Positions 16,956-24,067 of a stretch of DNA of 32,472 nt are shown piece after piece. Below the pieces are notes generated by a model. The model worked only from the letters and a program-made list of their open reading frames with translations. It did not search any database and was not told the origin of the DNA. How positions within the stretch are numbered: the stretch's first letter is position 1; each line of letters starts with the position of its first letter. Source of the stretch: Oscillospiraceae bacterium (lineage in GTDB: Bacteria; Bacillota; Clostridia; Oscillospirales; Ruminococcaceae); assembly GCA_022793675.1 (NCBI GenBank), contig JAAWDH010000027.1:1-32472 (forward strand), read 5' to 3'. Position numbers and translations under genes: made by a program.

Positions 16956-18758
16956 TTAGGCGTCCTGGCAAAGGGAAGGGGTGTCGAGGGCGCCCATGTA
17001 TTTGTCCATATAGGCTTTGAGCATCCCATTGTATCCTGCGGCCGCCCCTAAATGCAGCCCGCGGATATATTCGTGGCGGTTGAGCAGTTCGCTGCCCTTG
17101 AGATAGCCCATAACCGAAACGGCTGCGTTGGAGCAGTGGTCGGAAATGCGTTCCAGGTCGGCCAGCGTTTCTAAAAATACCAATCCGGCGTCGATGGTGC
17201 ATAGGCCGTTTTTCAGCCGGTAGATATGGCGCATTTTTAGCGTGTCGGCCATGGTATCAATGGTTTCCTCAAGCGGTTCGATCATTGAAGAAACGGCGTC
17301 GCTGCGGTTGTGGAAGGATTCGGCGGCCAGCTGTAGGATCTCTTCGACGGCAGAGCCGATGATGGTCAGTTCTTCCATTGCCTGGTCGCTGAAGCGCGCC
17401 TGTTTGTCGTAAAGGGCTTCGGCGCGTTCCATCAGGTTGACAGCATAGTCGCCCACCCGCTCAAACTCAATGACCAGCCGCAGCAGCATCGTTGCCTCGC
17501 GGCTTTCCGGATCGGCCAGTTCGGTTTCACCGATCTTCAGCAGGTAGTTGTTGGCGCGGTCTTCCATCCGGTCGATGGCCGCTTCGCGGTCGTTGATGCG
17601 CCCGGCGGTCTTTTGGTCGTATTTGCCGAAGAGGGTGATGGCTTCAAGGAAGTTTTGGGTGGCATAAGCCGCCATCCGTTCCAATACCTCGGCACACTGG
17701 CTAAGGGCTAGGGCTGGGGAATGCAGGAAGCGCTCGTCCAAGCCGGCGGTTTCCTCTTCCATTGCCTGTTCGCGGGCGTCCCGGCGCACCGTCAGCTCGG
17801 CCAGCCGTGCCAGCGCTCCGGAGAAGGGGAGGAAGACGGCGGTACAGACAAGGTTGAATAGGGTGTGGACGTTGGCAATGCCGCCGCGCCCGATGGGCGA
17901 TTCCCAGAAGGAGAAACCGCCAATCGCGGCGTTGAGGCTGTAAACGCCGACCAAAAACAGCAGCGTGCCGATGACGTTGAAGTAAAGGTGTACCATAGCT
18001 GCCCGTTTGGCATTGCGGCTAGCCCCAGCAGAGGCAATCAGCGAGGTGACGCAGGTGCCGATGTTCTGGCCCATGATAATCGGGAAAGCTGCGGAATAGG
18101 TGATGGCTCCAGTGGAGGAAAGGGCTTGCAGGATGCCCACCGACGCCGACGAGCTTTGGATGACGGCGGTGACAATGGCCCCGGCCAGCACCCCTAGGAA
18201 AGGGCTTTGCAGGGCAGTGAACATCTGCACAAATATTGGGCTGTCCCGCAGCGGCGAGACGGCAGCTTCCATCGCCAGCATCCCTTGGAAGAGGACGCCG
18301 AAACCTAAGAGGATTTCGCCCACGACCTTTTTGACAGGGCGCTTAGCCAGCGTCAGCAGCAGGATGCCGGCGATAGCGGCCATCGGCGCTAAAGAGCTGG
18401 GCTTTAAAAGGCTTAGAAGCAAGCTGCTGCCTGATTCCAAGTCCCCCAAGCGGAGGATCTGCCCTGTGATGGTGGTGCCGACATTGGCCCCCATGATGAC
18501 GCCGACGGCGGGACGCAGCTTTAAAATGCCGGCGTTGACCATGCCTACCACAATGACTGTCGTGGCTGAGGAACTTTGGATGGCAGCGGTGACGGCGGCC
18601 CCCAGCAGGACGCAGAAGAAGAGGTTGCCGGTCAGTTTTTCCAGGGCCTTTTCCATCCGGCCGCTGGAGACGCGCTCCAGCCCGGTGCCCAGCAGGTTCA
18701 TGCCGTAGAGGAAAAAGGCCAGGCCTCCGCCGAGGCTGATAAGGTTGAGAAGACTCAT
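16956..18758 (-). CDS. Na+/phosphate cotransporter family protein with PhoU-like domain
   Basis: 600-residue membrane protein of the NptA/YjbB type, which moves phosphate with or against sodium. The membrane half (about 1-325) contains the paired family motif QSSSA twice, at 61-65 and 201-205, each after TAAI/TAVI, with GANVGTTITG and GQNIGTCVTS between and after. The C-terminal half (about 345-585) is helical with the repeated PhoU pattern (RLVIEFERVGDYAVNLMERAEAL and FLETLADLERISDHCSNAAVSV). GAAAGGAACC precedes the ATG at 18758. The immunity-like gene lies upstream on the same strand with 39 bp between them. No pho regulatory box was seen. The direction and ion specificity are not fixed by sequence. 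Confidence 0.9.
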   Translation of the reverse strand: MSLLNLISLGGGLAFFLYGMNLLGTGLERVSSGRMEKALEKLTGNLFFCVLLGAAVTAAIQSSSATTVIVVGMVNAGILKLRPAVGVIMGANVGTTITGQILRLGDLESGSSLLLSLLKPSSLAPMAAIAGILLLTLAKRPVKKVVGEILLGFGVLFQGMLAMEAAVSPLRDSPIFVQMFTALQSPFLGVLAGAIVTAVIQSSSASVGILQALSSTGAITYSAAFPIIMGQNIGTCVTSLIASAGASRNAKRAAMVHLYFNVIGTLLFLVGVYSLNAAIGGFSFWESPIGRGGIANVHTLFNLVCTAVFLPFSGALARLAELTVRRDAREQAMEEETAGLDERFLHSPALALSQCAEVLERMAAYATQNFLEAITLFGKYDQKTAGRINDREAAIDRMEDRANNYLLKIGETELADPESREATMLLRLVIEFERVGDYAVNLMERAEALYDKQARFSDQAMEELTIIGSAVEEILQLAAESFHNRSDAVSSMIEPLEETIDTMADTLKMRHIYRLKNGLCTIDAGLVFLETLADLERISDHCSNAAVSVMGYLKGSELLNRHEYIRGLHLGAAAGYNGMLKAYMDKYMGALDTPSLCQDA

Positions 18759-18797
18759 AAAGGTTCTGGTTCCTTTCGGGAAATGTATTTTTCAAAT

Positions 18798-19151
18798 TCA
18801 GTCAATCTCTGCCCGGCTGAATAGGTCAAGGATCAGCGGCTTGTCTTCACAGGCGGCTTTAAAGCGGCGGATAAATGCCACCAGCGCTTCTTTATCGTTT
18901 GAATAGGCGCAGAACATACCGGCTTCCGGGTCGAAGTTTATCTTGCCCTTCAGGTCGGGGCATTTTTCGCTGAGGAAGACGATGGCCAGGCTTTCCCAGT
19001 CATAGCCGTTACCAATAAAGCCGTCGCGGGCGCGGGTGTCGAATACTTCTTGGAGGTATCCGCCGGCTTCCAGGCAGACCGAGACGCTGGCGTCGTGTTC
19101 CACCCAGACAAAGGGGGCGATTTCCTGATGAAAATCTTCGTGAAGTTCCAT
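18798..19151 (-). CDS. Imm51-type immunity protein (orphan)
   Basis: 117-residue soluble acidic protein. It carries NGYDWESLAIVFLSEK (W52, E53), INFDPEAGMFCAYSNDKEAL (D74, P75, E76) and the ending DLFSRAEID. I recognise this pattern as the Imm51 family of immunity proteins, which protect cells from polymorphic toxins. AAAGGAG lies ten bases before the ATG at 19151; an upstream extension lacks such a site. No toxin, secretion gene or other immunity gene lies nearby, so the partner is missing or elsewhere. It shares strand with the Na/Pi transporter, 39 bp further on, and may be co-transcribed with it. The family call is from memory of the motif. A housekeeping role for this family in Clostridia is possible. 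Confidence 0.65.
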   Translation of the reverse strand: MELHEDFHQEIAPFVWVEHDASVSVCLEAGGYLQEVFDTRARDGFIGNGYDWESLAIVFLSEKCPDLKGKINFDPEAGMFCAYSNDKEALVAFIRRFKAACEDKPLILDLFSRAEID

Positions 19152-19545
19152 AAATAAAAGCGCTCCTTTCAGGGCTGTTAGCCCTTTAATTATTTTAACC
19201 ATGAACCAGTATACCACAATTTTTCTGATGCTGCACATATCCCCTGCAGACGGAGGTTTACTTTGATTTTACCTAGGTTCAGCAAAACATACCTCTGTTC
19301 TTATTTTTCTCTCTCTTTTTTCAGCATAAAGCCCAAAGCATACGATCGCTTTTCCATGGTTCCGCATTTTTTCTGTAAGGTCTTTCATAAAACTTTATAA
19401 AATTTTACGGAAAATTTACAGTAAATTCTCTGAATTCGCCATTCTGAAAAAGGAGGTTCCGCCGTTAGAAACGCTTTACTTTTCTAAAATCCTGCGATAT
19501 AATAGGAGATATGAACAATATGAACAATAAAAAGGAGTTGCAGTT
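19152..19545. other. AT-rich divergent intergenic region
   Basis: The region separates the minus-strand immunity gene from the plus-strand MFS gene. On the minus strand an extended -10 (TGG then TATACT, plus-strand 19208-19216) lies 57 bp before the immunity gene. On the plus strand a good promoter is at 19475-19503. The middle (about 19255-19440) is A/T-rich with runs of T and holds no reading frame, RNA structure or repeat that I can support. Confidence 0.4.
19475..19503 (+). promoter_or_regulatory. Promoter of the MFS transporter gene
   Basis: TTTACT (19475-19480), 17 bases, then TATAAT (19498-19503). The ribosome binding site AAAAGGAG is about 28 bp further on. Confidence 0.75.
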
Positions 19546-20829
19546 ATGACAGCCAGTACTGCCGGGAAAACCCCGGCCAAAATCTACAATATGTCGATAC
19601 TCCATCTGCTTTTCGGCACTTGTTGGGCGACTTATTTCCTTTCCTATATGGGGCGGCTGAATTATGCAGCGTCCATGGTGGAAATCGGCGCGGACATGGG
19701 GTATACTACCTCGATGCTGGGGCTGGTGGCGACAATTATGTTCATTAGTTACGGCGTGGGGCAGTTGATAGGCGGCATTTTGGGGGACTACCTGCCGCCT
19801 AAAGTGATGGCGCTGTGCGGGACGGTTGTTTCCGCGGCGTGCAACTTTATTGTTGCCTTTTCGGGGAACTTCACTTTACTGGCGGTGGCTTGGGGGGTTA
19901 ACGGGCTGGCCCAGTCGCTGATCTGGTCGCCGATACTGCGGCTTTTTTCGATGTATATGCCCGACGGGGTGCTCTATAAGTCGCTGGTCAATATCCAGTC
20001 TTCCTGTGCATTGGGTACCTGTGTGACCTATCTGCTGGCAGCGGGGCTGGTGGCGATATCAGGCTGGCGGACGATGTTTTTTGTCAGCGGCGGGTTGCTG
20101 GCGGCGGTGTCGGTGTGGTGGTTTATTGCCATTGGGAAGGTAGAGCGTTTTTCGGCAAGCCTTCCTGCGCCGGTTTCCGCTACAGCTGCGGCGCCGGCTG
20201 CCGCCCAGGCGGATGAGCCTGCCCAAAAAGGCAGCCTTTGGCAGATCCTGTGGAGTTCCGGCGTCATCCTGACCCTAATCCCGATGGCCGCCATGGGCGT
20301 ATTGCGGGACGGCGTAATGACTTGGGTGCCGGAGTATGCCGTCGGTTCCTTTGGCGCTTCGCCGGCGTTCTCCATCTTTTTGACAGCCTTCCTGCCGCTG
20401 CTCAATCTGAGCGGGGTTTATGCGATCACGCCGCTGCGGAAAAAGATGTCCAACGAACAGCACATCGCGGCGCTGATGTTCGGCATAGCCGGCGCGGCGG
20501 TAGCGGGGTTGGTGCTGTTCGGCGGAAAAAACCTGATTTTGACGATTCTGCTTTTTGCGATTATCACATCCGCTATGACCGGCTGCAACACGGCTATTAT
20601 CAGCCTGATGCCGGCGGCCTTCACCAAATGGGGGCGCACCTCGGCTTCAGGGGGGATCCTCAACGCTTTCTGTTATGTGGGCAGCGCGGTGTCGGGGTAC
20701 GGTATCGGGCTGTTGGCGGAAAAGGCGGGCTGGGGCGCTGCGCAGGTTTTCTGGCTCGCGAGCTGCGGGCTGGGGCTGCTGATCTGCCTGTTTGTCGCGC
20801 CTTGGTGGAAGCGGTTTAAGGAAAAATAG
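19546..20829 (+). CDS. MFS transporter, GlpT/UhpT (organophosphate:phosphate antiporter)-like
   Basis: 427-residue, 12-segment membrane carrier. The N-terminal YFLSYMGRLNYAASM resembles the conserved start of the organophosphate:phosphate antiporter branch, and GDYLPPKVM is the MFS loop 2-3 motif. A hydrophilic, Ala/Pro-rich loop (about 205-225, SASLPAPVSATAAAPAAAQ) splits the two six-helix halves. AAAAGGAG precedes the ATG. The gene stands alone between its own promoter and two terminator-like structures, so its neighbours give no substrate. A sugar phosphate, glycerol phosphate or small organic acid are the likely options. Confidence 0.82.
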   Translation: MTASTAGKTPAKIYNMSILHLLFGTCWATYFLSYMGRLNYAASMVEIGADMGYTTSMLGLVATIMFISYGVGQLIGGILGDYLPPKVMALCGTVVSAACNFIVAFSGNFTLLAVAWGVNGLAQSLIWSPILRLFSMYMPDGVLYKSLVNIQSSCALGTCVTYLLAAGLVAISGWRTMFFVSGGLLAAVSVWWFIAIGKVERFSASLPAPVSATAAAPAAAQADEPAQKGSLWQILWSSGVILTLIPMAAMGVLRDGVMTWVPEYAVGSFGASPAFSIFLTAFLPLLNLSGVYAITPLRKKMSNEQHIAALMFGIAGAAVAGLVLFGGKNLILTILLFAIITSAMTGCNTAIISLMPAAFTKWGRTSASGGILNAFCYVGSAVSGYGIGLLAEKAGWGAAQVFWLASCGLGLLICLFVAPWWKRFKEK

Positions 20830-20835
20830 AAGGGA

Positions 20836-20921
20836 TTTCGCCCTCTGCGGAGGGCGACCAGGGCTCTGCCCTTGGATCCCGCGATTTTTTGAAAAAAATC
20901 GAGTAAAACTTTTTTTCCTTG
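20836..20921 (+). repeat. Palindrome-rich element of a type common in Oscillospirales
   Basis: Three palindromes follow each other: CGCCCTC-TGCG-GAGGGCG (20839-20856), CCAGGGC-TCT-GCCCTTGG (20858-20875, one bulge) and CGATTTTTTGAAAAAAATCG (20882-20901). A T-rich stretch follows. The AGGGCTCTGCCCT core is one I have met repeatedly between genes in this group. Only one copy lies in this window. It may also terminate the MFS transcript. Confidence 0.5.
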
Positions 20922-20959
20922 GCAATCCTAGGAAAACAGGGATTTTTTCGGCAGGCTGA

Positions 20960-20985
20960 AGCCAGCAGGTGGTTGCTGGCTTTTA
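20960..20985 (+). terminator. Terminator before the peptide-sigma operon
   Basis: AGCCAGCA (20960-20967) pairs with TGCTGGCT (20974-20981) with a 6-base loop, followed by TTTTAT. It shields the downstream operon from MFS readthrough. Confidence 0.7.
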
Positions 20986-21009
20986 TGCTGTGAAAAAATT
21001 TTTTAGATG

Positions 21010-21036
21010 TGAAAGGTTTCCGCGTTTCCAGACGTA
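21010..21036 (+). promoter_or_regulatory. Candidate ECF sigma promoter of the peptide-sigma-anti-sigma operon
   Basis: TGAAAG (21010-21015), 17 bases, then CGTA (21033-21036). ECF sigma factors of the SigW type use TGAAAC, 16 bases and CGTA, so this is one base off in sequence and in spacing. No convincing sigma-A promoter was seen between the terminator and the ATG at 21107. Autoregulation by the encoded sigma factor is inferred from this. Confidence 0.45.
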
Positions 21037-21106
21037 TTCATTACGAAAGGGCATTTCAGGGCGGCCTTGGATGCCTTAATAAATTTTAATCTGGGAGGAA
21101 CCTGTT

Positions 21107-21385
21107 ATGAAAAAAATCCTATCGAAAACCTTTGCTGCCGTAGCTGCGGCGCTGGCCATTACTTCGCTGCAGGCCATGCCGGCCGGCGCGGCCTGGGTGT
21201 CGGCGCATCCCTGCGGTGGGCATCAGGGCTGTGCAACGGTGCTGACAACCTCAAACCTGCCTGCTGCGCCAGCTTATGTCTGCCCGTATGGGGAAAGCTG
21301 CCCCTATGGCGGCGCCTGCCAGGGCTTGCACCATCGGGGCTATCACAGGGCTGGACGCCATAGCCGGAATCACTGTCACCGTTGA
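21107..21385 (+). CDS. Secreted Cys/His-rich small protein
   Basis: 92-residue precursor of unknown family. MKKILSKTF and a long Ala/Leu core, ending at about MPAGA-AW (residue 28/29), form a clear signal peptide. The mature part of about 64 residues has six cysteines (C36, C42, C59, C65, C71, C90) and eight histidines (H34, H39, H75, H76, H80, H85, H89, H91), with the last five His in HHRGYHRAGRHSRNHCHR and nearby. This composition suggests metal binding or disulfide bonding outside the membrane. GGGAGGAACC precedes the ATG. The sigma-factor gene starts 16 bp after its stop codon. The frame is favoured over overlapping frames because of the ribosome binding site and the complete signal peptide. 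Function is not known. Confidence 0.75.
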   Translation: MKKILSKTFAAVAAALAITSLQAMPAGAAWVSAHPCGGHQGCATVLTTSNLPAAPAYVCPYGESCPYGGACQGLHHRGYHRAGRHSRNHCHR

Positions 21386-21401
21386 TATTGGGGGTGGTCC
21401 C

Positions 21402-21878
21402 TTGCGGACAGAAGAGCAGGTCAACCTGGCTGTGGAGCGCTACGCCGACATGATTAAGCGCATTTGTCTGCTGCGCCTGAAAAGCCCCCAGGATACCGAC
21501 GATGTGTTCCAGAGCGTTTTTCTCAAATATCTGGACAGTACGAAGGAATTTAAAAGCGCGGACCAGGAAAAGGCTTGGTTTATCCGGGTGACCTTAAACG
21601 CCTGTACCGACTGGCTTAGGGGCCTTGCCCGCCGCCGGACACTCCCTATCGACGCTGCGCTGGAGGAAGCGGCTGCCCCTGAGGAGAGCCGCGCGCTGCT
21701 GGAGGCGGTGCTGGCGCTGCCGGACCGTTACCGGGACGTGATCTACCTTCACTATTACGAAGGATACTCGGCGGTGGAAATCGGGCACATCTTAGGGCGG
21801 CGGGAAAATACGGTTTATACGCTGCTTGCCCGGGCGAGGGCGCTGCTGCGCAAAGAACTGGGGGGTGACCAGCTATGA
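21402..21878 (+). CDS. ECF-type RNA polymerase sigma factor
   Basis: 158-residue sigma-70 family factor of the ECF class. Region 2 is YADMIKRICLLRLKSPQDTDDVFQSVFLKYL, and region 4 is LPDRYRDVIYLHYYEGYS, with the helix-turn-helix VEIGHILGRRENTVYTLLARARALL. The start is taken as TTG at 21402, four to five bases after GGGGGTGG, giving MRTEEQVNLAVERY, the usual N-terminus. An in-frame ATG at 21276 would add 42 residues that overlap the peptide gene in another frame and look non-native. The stop overlaps the next start by four bases (ATGA), so sigma and anti-sigma are translated in a coupled way. It should direct genes of an envelope response, possibly its own operon. Confidence 0.88.
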   Translation: MRTEEQVNLAVERYADMIKRICLLRLKSPQDTDDVFQSVFLKYLDSTKEFKSADQEKAWFIRVTLNACTDWLRGLARRRTLPIDAALEEAAAPEESRALLEAVLALPDRYRDVIYLHYYEGYSAVEIGHILGRRENTVYTLLARARALLRKELGGDQL

Positions 21879-22591
21879 ATCCGCTGCAAAAAGCATTGGG
21901 CGGCGTCAAAGCCTCAGAAGGGCAGAAACAGCGCATCCGGGCGCTGGCAGCGGCAAGGGCAGGGGCTAAGAAGAAGCGTTGGGCGCTGTCAGTGGCAGCC
22001 TGCGCGGCAATGCTGTTTTTGGCGCTAGCTGCCGGCGGTTTCCTCTATCTGACGCCAGTGACTGTAATCGGCGTTGACGGCAGCCCTTCTGTCGAGCTTC
22101 TGGTCAACCGTTTTGACCGGGTGGTGGGCACAAAAAGCTACAACACTGAGGGCCAAGCAGCACTCAGTACCCTTTCCTTGACCCATATGCCCTTTTGGGA
22201 AGCCGTCGGCCTGCTGCTGGAAGGTTTGCCGCCGGAGGGCGGGCTTGCCGTTACCGCGGTGTCTGAAGACGCCGCAGCCATCCAGGCGGCTGTGGAGCAA
22301 AACCCAGTTTATCAGGCTTTTGATGGGCAGTTTTACCAGGCCGACCGGGGCTGCCTGGCTGACGCCCATGCGCAGGGCCTATCAGTAGGCCGCTATCGCG
22401 CTTATCTTGAGCTTCAGCAATATGGCAGCAGCGTCACAATCGACGATTGCCGCCATATGACCATGGGGGAGCTGCAGCAGCAGGTGAAAGCTTGTCAGGG
22501 CCACGGCAAAGAGGCCTCCTCCTCGAACGCATCCAGCCAAGGGAATAGCTATGGCCATGGGCATAGCTATAAGCATAGGTATGGCCATTAA
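21875..22591 (+). CDS. RsgI-like membrane anti-sigma factor with His-rich tail
   Basis: 238 residues. Residues 1-35 are a basic cytoplasmic segment (KASEGQKQRIRALAAARAGAKKKR) that should hold the sigma factor, 36-59 form one membrane helix, and the rest is outside. Residues 64-120 match the RsgI middle domain: VIGVDGSPSVELLVNRFDRVV and SLTHMPFWEAVGLLLEG. In RsgI-type domains this place usually reads DVNPSIEL, with Asn-Pro the reported self-cleavage site; here it is GSPS (S70-P71), so that cleavage may be lost or altered. The C-terminus is Ser/Gly/His-rich (SYGHGHSYKHRYGH). It overlaps the sigma gene by four bases. No RsgI_N domain is seen. A metal or envelope signal is inferred from the tail and from the secreted His-rich peptide two genes upstream. 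Confidence 0.8.
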   Translation: MNPLQKALGGVKASEGQKQRIRALAAARAGAKKKRWALSVAACAAMLFLALAAGGFLYLTPVTVIGVDGSPSVELLVNRFDRVVGTKSYNTEGQAALSTLSLTHMPFWEAVGLLLEGLPPEGGLAVTAVSEDAAAIQAAVEQNPVYQAFDGQFYQADRGCLADAHAQGLSVGRYRAYLELQQYGSSVTIDDCRHMTMGELQQQVKACQGHGKEASSSNASSQGNSYGHGHSYKHRYGH

Positions 22592-22606
22592 ATGAATAAG
22601 CAGAAA

Positions 22607-22644
22607 GCACCAGACGCCGTTAAAGCGCCTGGTGCCTTTGTTTT
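22607..22644. terminator. Bidirectional terminator between the anti-sigma and aldo/keto reductase genes
   Basis: GCACCAGACGC (22607-22617) pairs with GCGCCTGGTGC (22625-22635), with one mismatch and a 7-base loop, followed by CTTTGTTTT. On the minus strand CTTTCTGCTTATT follows. It lies between convergent stop codons. Confidence 0.75.
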
Positions 22645-22656
22645 CACAAAACGGGA

Positions 22657-23778
22657 TCAATGGTCAAAATGCGCGGAAACTGCTTTCAGGTGCTTGATGA
22701 TTGGAAGATGTTGGGGGCACATTTCCTCACACTGGCCGCAGGCAATACAGTCGGCGGCTTTGCCAAAGTCTTGGGCGAGGTTTGCATAATTGGTAAAATT
22801 GACTGTCCAGCCCTTCTCTTCTAAGCGCTCGCGCATATCCTCATTGTACAGCGAAAAGTATTGGGGGATGGCGATTTTCTGGGGACAGCCCTCCGTGCAG
22901 TAGGAACAGCCGGTACAGGGGACGGCGATTTGGCCGTTGATGATTTCGGCGGCCTTGAAGACGGCTGCCTTTTCCTCATCGGTAAGAGGTTTAAAATCCG
23001 CCATATAATCCAAGTTATCAGCCATCTGTTCAAGGCTGCTCATGCCGGAAAGCACCATCATCACCCCTGGCAGGCTGGCTGCAAAGCGGATTGCCCAGCT
23101 AGCGGGGGAAGCGTCCGGCGCATAGGTTTTGAAGATGTTTTCTGCTTCAGCGGGGATTTTGGCCAGCGTGCCGCCCTTGACTGGTTCCATAACGATGATC
23201 GGCTTACCGTGCCTGACAGCCACTTCATAACAAGCCTTGGATTGGATCCACTGGCTTTCCCAGTCCAAGTAATTAATCTGTAATTGGACAAATTCAACAA
23301 AAGGATATTTGGTAAGGATTTCATCCAGCAGTTCTGCCGAGGCGTGGAAGGAGATGCCCATGCTGCGCACCAGGCCCTGCTCCTTTTTGCCCTTCAGCCA
23401 GTTGAAACAATCGAACTGTTCGTATTTAGGCAGGCTGCCCGATTCAATGCCGTGAAGCATATAATAGTCAAAGTATCCAGCGCCGGTTTTTTCCAGCTGT
23501 TCATTGAAGACCTTATCGCGGTCCTCAAAGGAATTGAAAAAGCCGTTGTGCAGTTTGGTTGCCAGCGTAAAGCTGTCCCGGGGGTAGCGGCTGACTAGGG
23601 CTTCCTTGACGGTCGGCTCGCTTTGGAAGCCGCAGTACATCCAAGCGGTGTCAAAATAAGTAAACCCTTTCTCCATAAACAGGTCGACCATTTTTTTGAC
23701 CTGTTCCAGGTCAATAGCCCCAGCTTTTGCCGGGTCGGTGGTGGGCAGGCGCATCAGCCCAAAGCCTAATTTTTTCAT
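22657..23778 (-). CDS. Aldo/keto reductase with two C-terminal [4Fe-4S] motifs
   Basis: 373-residue oxidoreductase. The N-terminal barrel is an aldo/keto reductase: GFGLMRLP, the tetrad residues D43, Y48 and K75, a His in YYMLHGIESG, and LVRSMGISFH. The last 90 residues carry two ferredoxin-like Cys sets, C288/C291/C294/C298 and C344/C347/C350/C354, each ending in CP. Such fused proteins are common in anaerobes, probably linking NAD(P)H or ferredoxin electrons to a carbonyl substrate, which is unknown here. The ATG at 23778 is chosen because AAGGAG lies eight bases before it; a longer start at 23796 contains that site. A good minus-strand promoter lies at 23810-23838. Confidence 0.9.
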   Translation of the reverse strand: MKKLGFGLMRLPTTDPAKAGAIDLEQVKKMVDLFMEKGFTYFDTAWMYCGFQSEPTVKEALVSRYPRDSFTLATKLHNGFFNSFEDRDKVFNEQLEKTGAGYFDYYMLHGIESGSLPKYEQFDCFNWLKGKKEQGLVRSMGISFHASAELLDEILTKYPFVEFVQLQINYLDWESQWIQSKACYEVAVRHGKPIIVMEPVKGGTLAKIPAEAENIFKTYAPDASPASWAIRFAASLPGVMMVLSGMSSLEQMADNLDYMADFKPLTDEEKAAVFKAAEIINGQIAVPCTGCSYCTEGCPQKIAIPQYFSLYNEDMRERLEEKGWTVNFTNYANLAQDFGKAADCIACGQCEEMCPQHLPIIKHLKAVSAHFDH

Positions 23779-23809
23779 GATGAAAACTCCTTCCATTTGT
23801 TTTTCCTAT

Positions 23810-23838
23810 TATATAACCTGAAGTACACTCCATGTCAA
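23810..23838 (-). promoter_or_regulatory. Promoter of the aldo/keto reductase gene
   Basis: On the minus strand TTGACA (plus-strand 23833-23838), 17 bases, then TATATA (23810-23815). TATAAT two bases later would give a 19-base spacer. Confidence 0.65.
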
Positions 23839-23865
23839 GCAATTTTTTAAATTTTGTGTTGTAGT

Positions 23866-23980
23866 TATCGACGCAGTAGGCGTGTAAATTTGTACTGGCA
23901 AGTACCCGGGCGATTAAAAGTTTTGCGAGCTTAGCTCTGCTAAGCTTGGCTTTCTTCAAAAGCGACCGTACCCCTCGTAT
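23866..23980 (-). repeat. Dispersed intergenic repeat, copy 4 (most complete)
   Basis: In order on the plus strand: TATCGACGCAG, CGTGTAAATTTGT, AAGTACCCGGGCGATTAAAAG, the palindrome AGCTTAGC-TCT-GCTAAGCT, GGCTTTCTTC, AAAAGCGACCGTACCCCTCG. It shares these blocks with 8330-8430 in the same orientation, and with 12274-12372 and 16724-16822 in the opposite one. It lies between divergent genes, so it is not simply a terminator. Confidence 0.75.
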
Positions 23981-23993
23981 CCTCCTTGACGGC

Positions 23994-24022
23994 TTTACTT
24001 TTTGGGGAGAATCTGCTACAAT
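23994..24022 (+). promoter_or_regulatory. Promoter of the M42 peptidase operon
   Basis: TTTACT (23994-23999), 17 bases, then TACAAT (24017-24022). It lies 14 bp after the dispersed repeat and 45 bp before the ATG at 24068. Confidence 0.65.
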
Positions 24023-24067
24023 AGGGACAAGGACAGCTGATAGGCTGTGAGGAAAGGGAGGATTTCA

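Noticed and set aside
21276-21401. Longer start for the sigma factor at ATG 21276
   Set aside because: It would add 42 low-complexity residues overlapping the peptide gene in another frame. TTG at 21402 gives the normal N-terminus and has a GGGGGTGG site.
8229-23980. Dispersed repeats as a CRISPR array
   Set aside because: The copies are kilobases apart, in both orientations and of different length, with no regular spacers.
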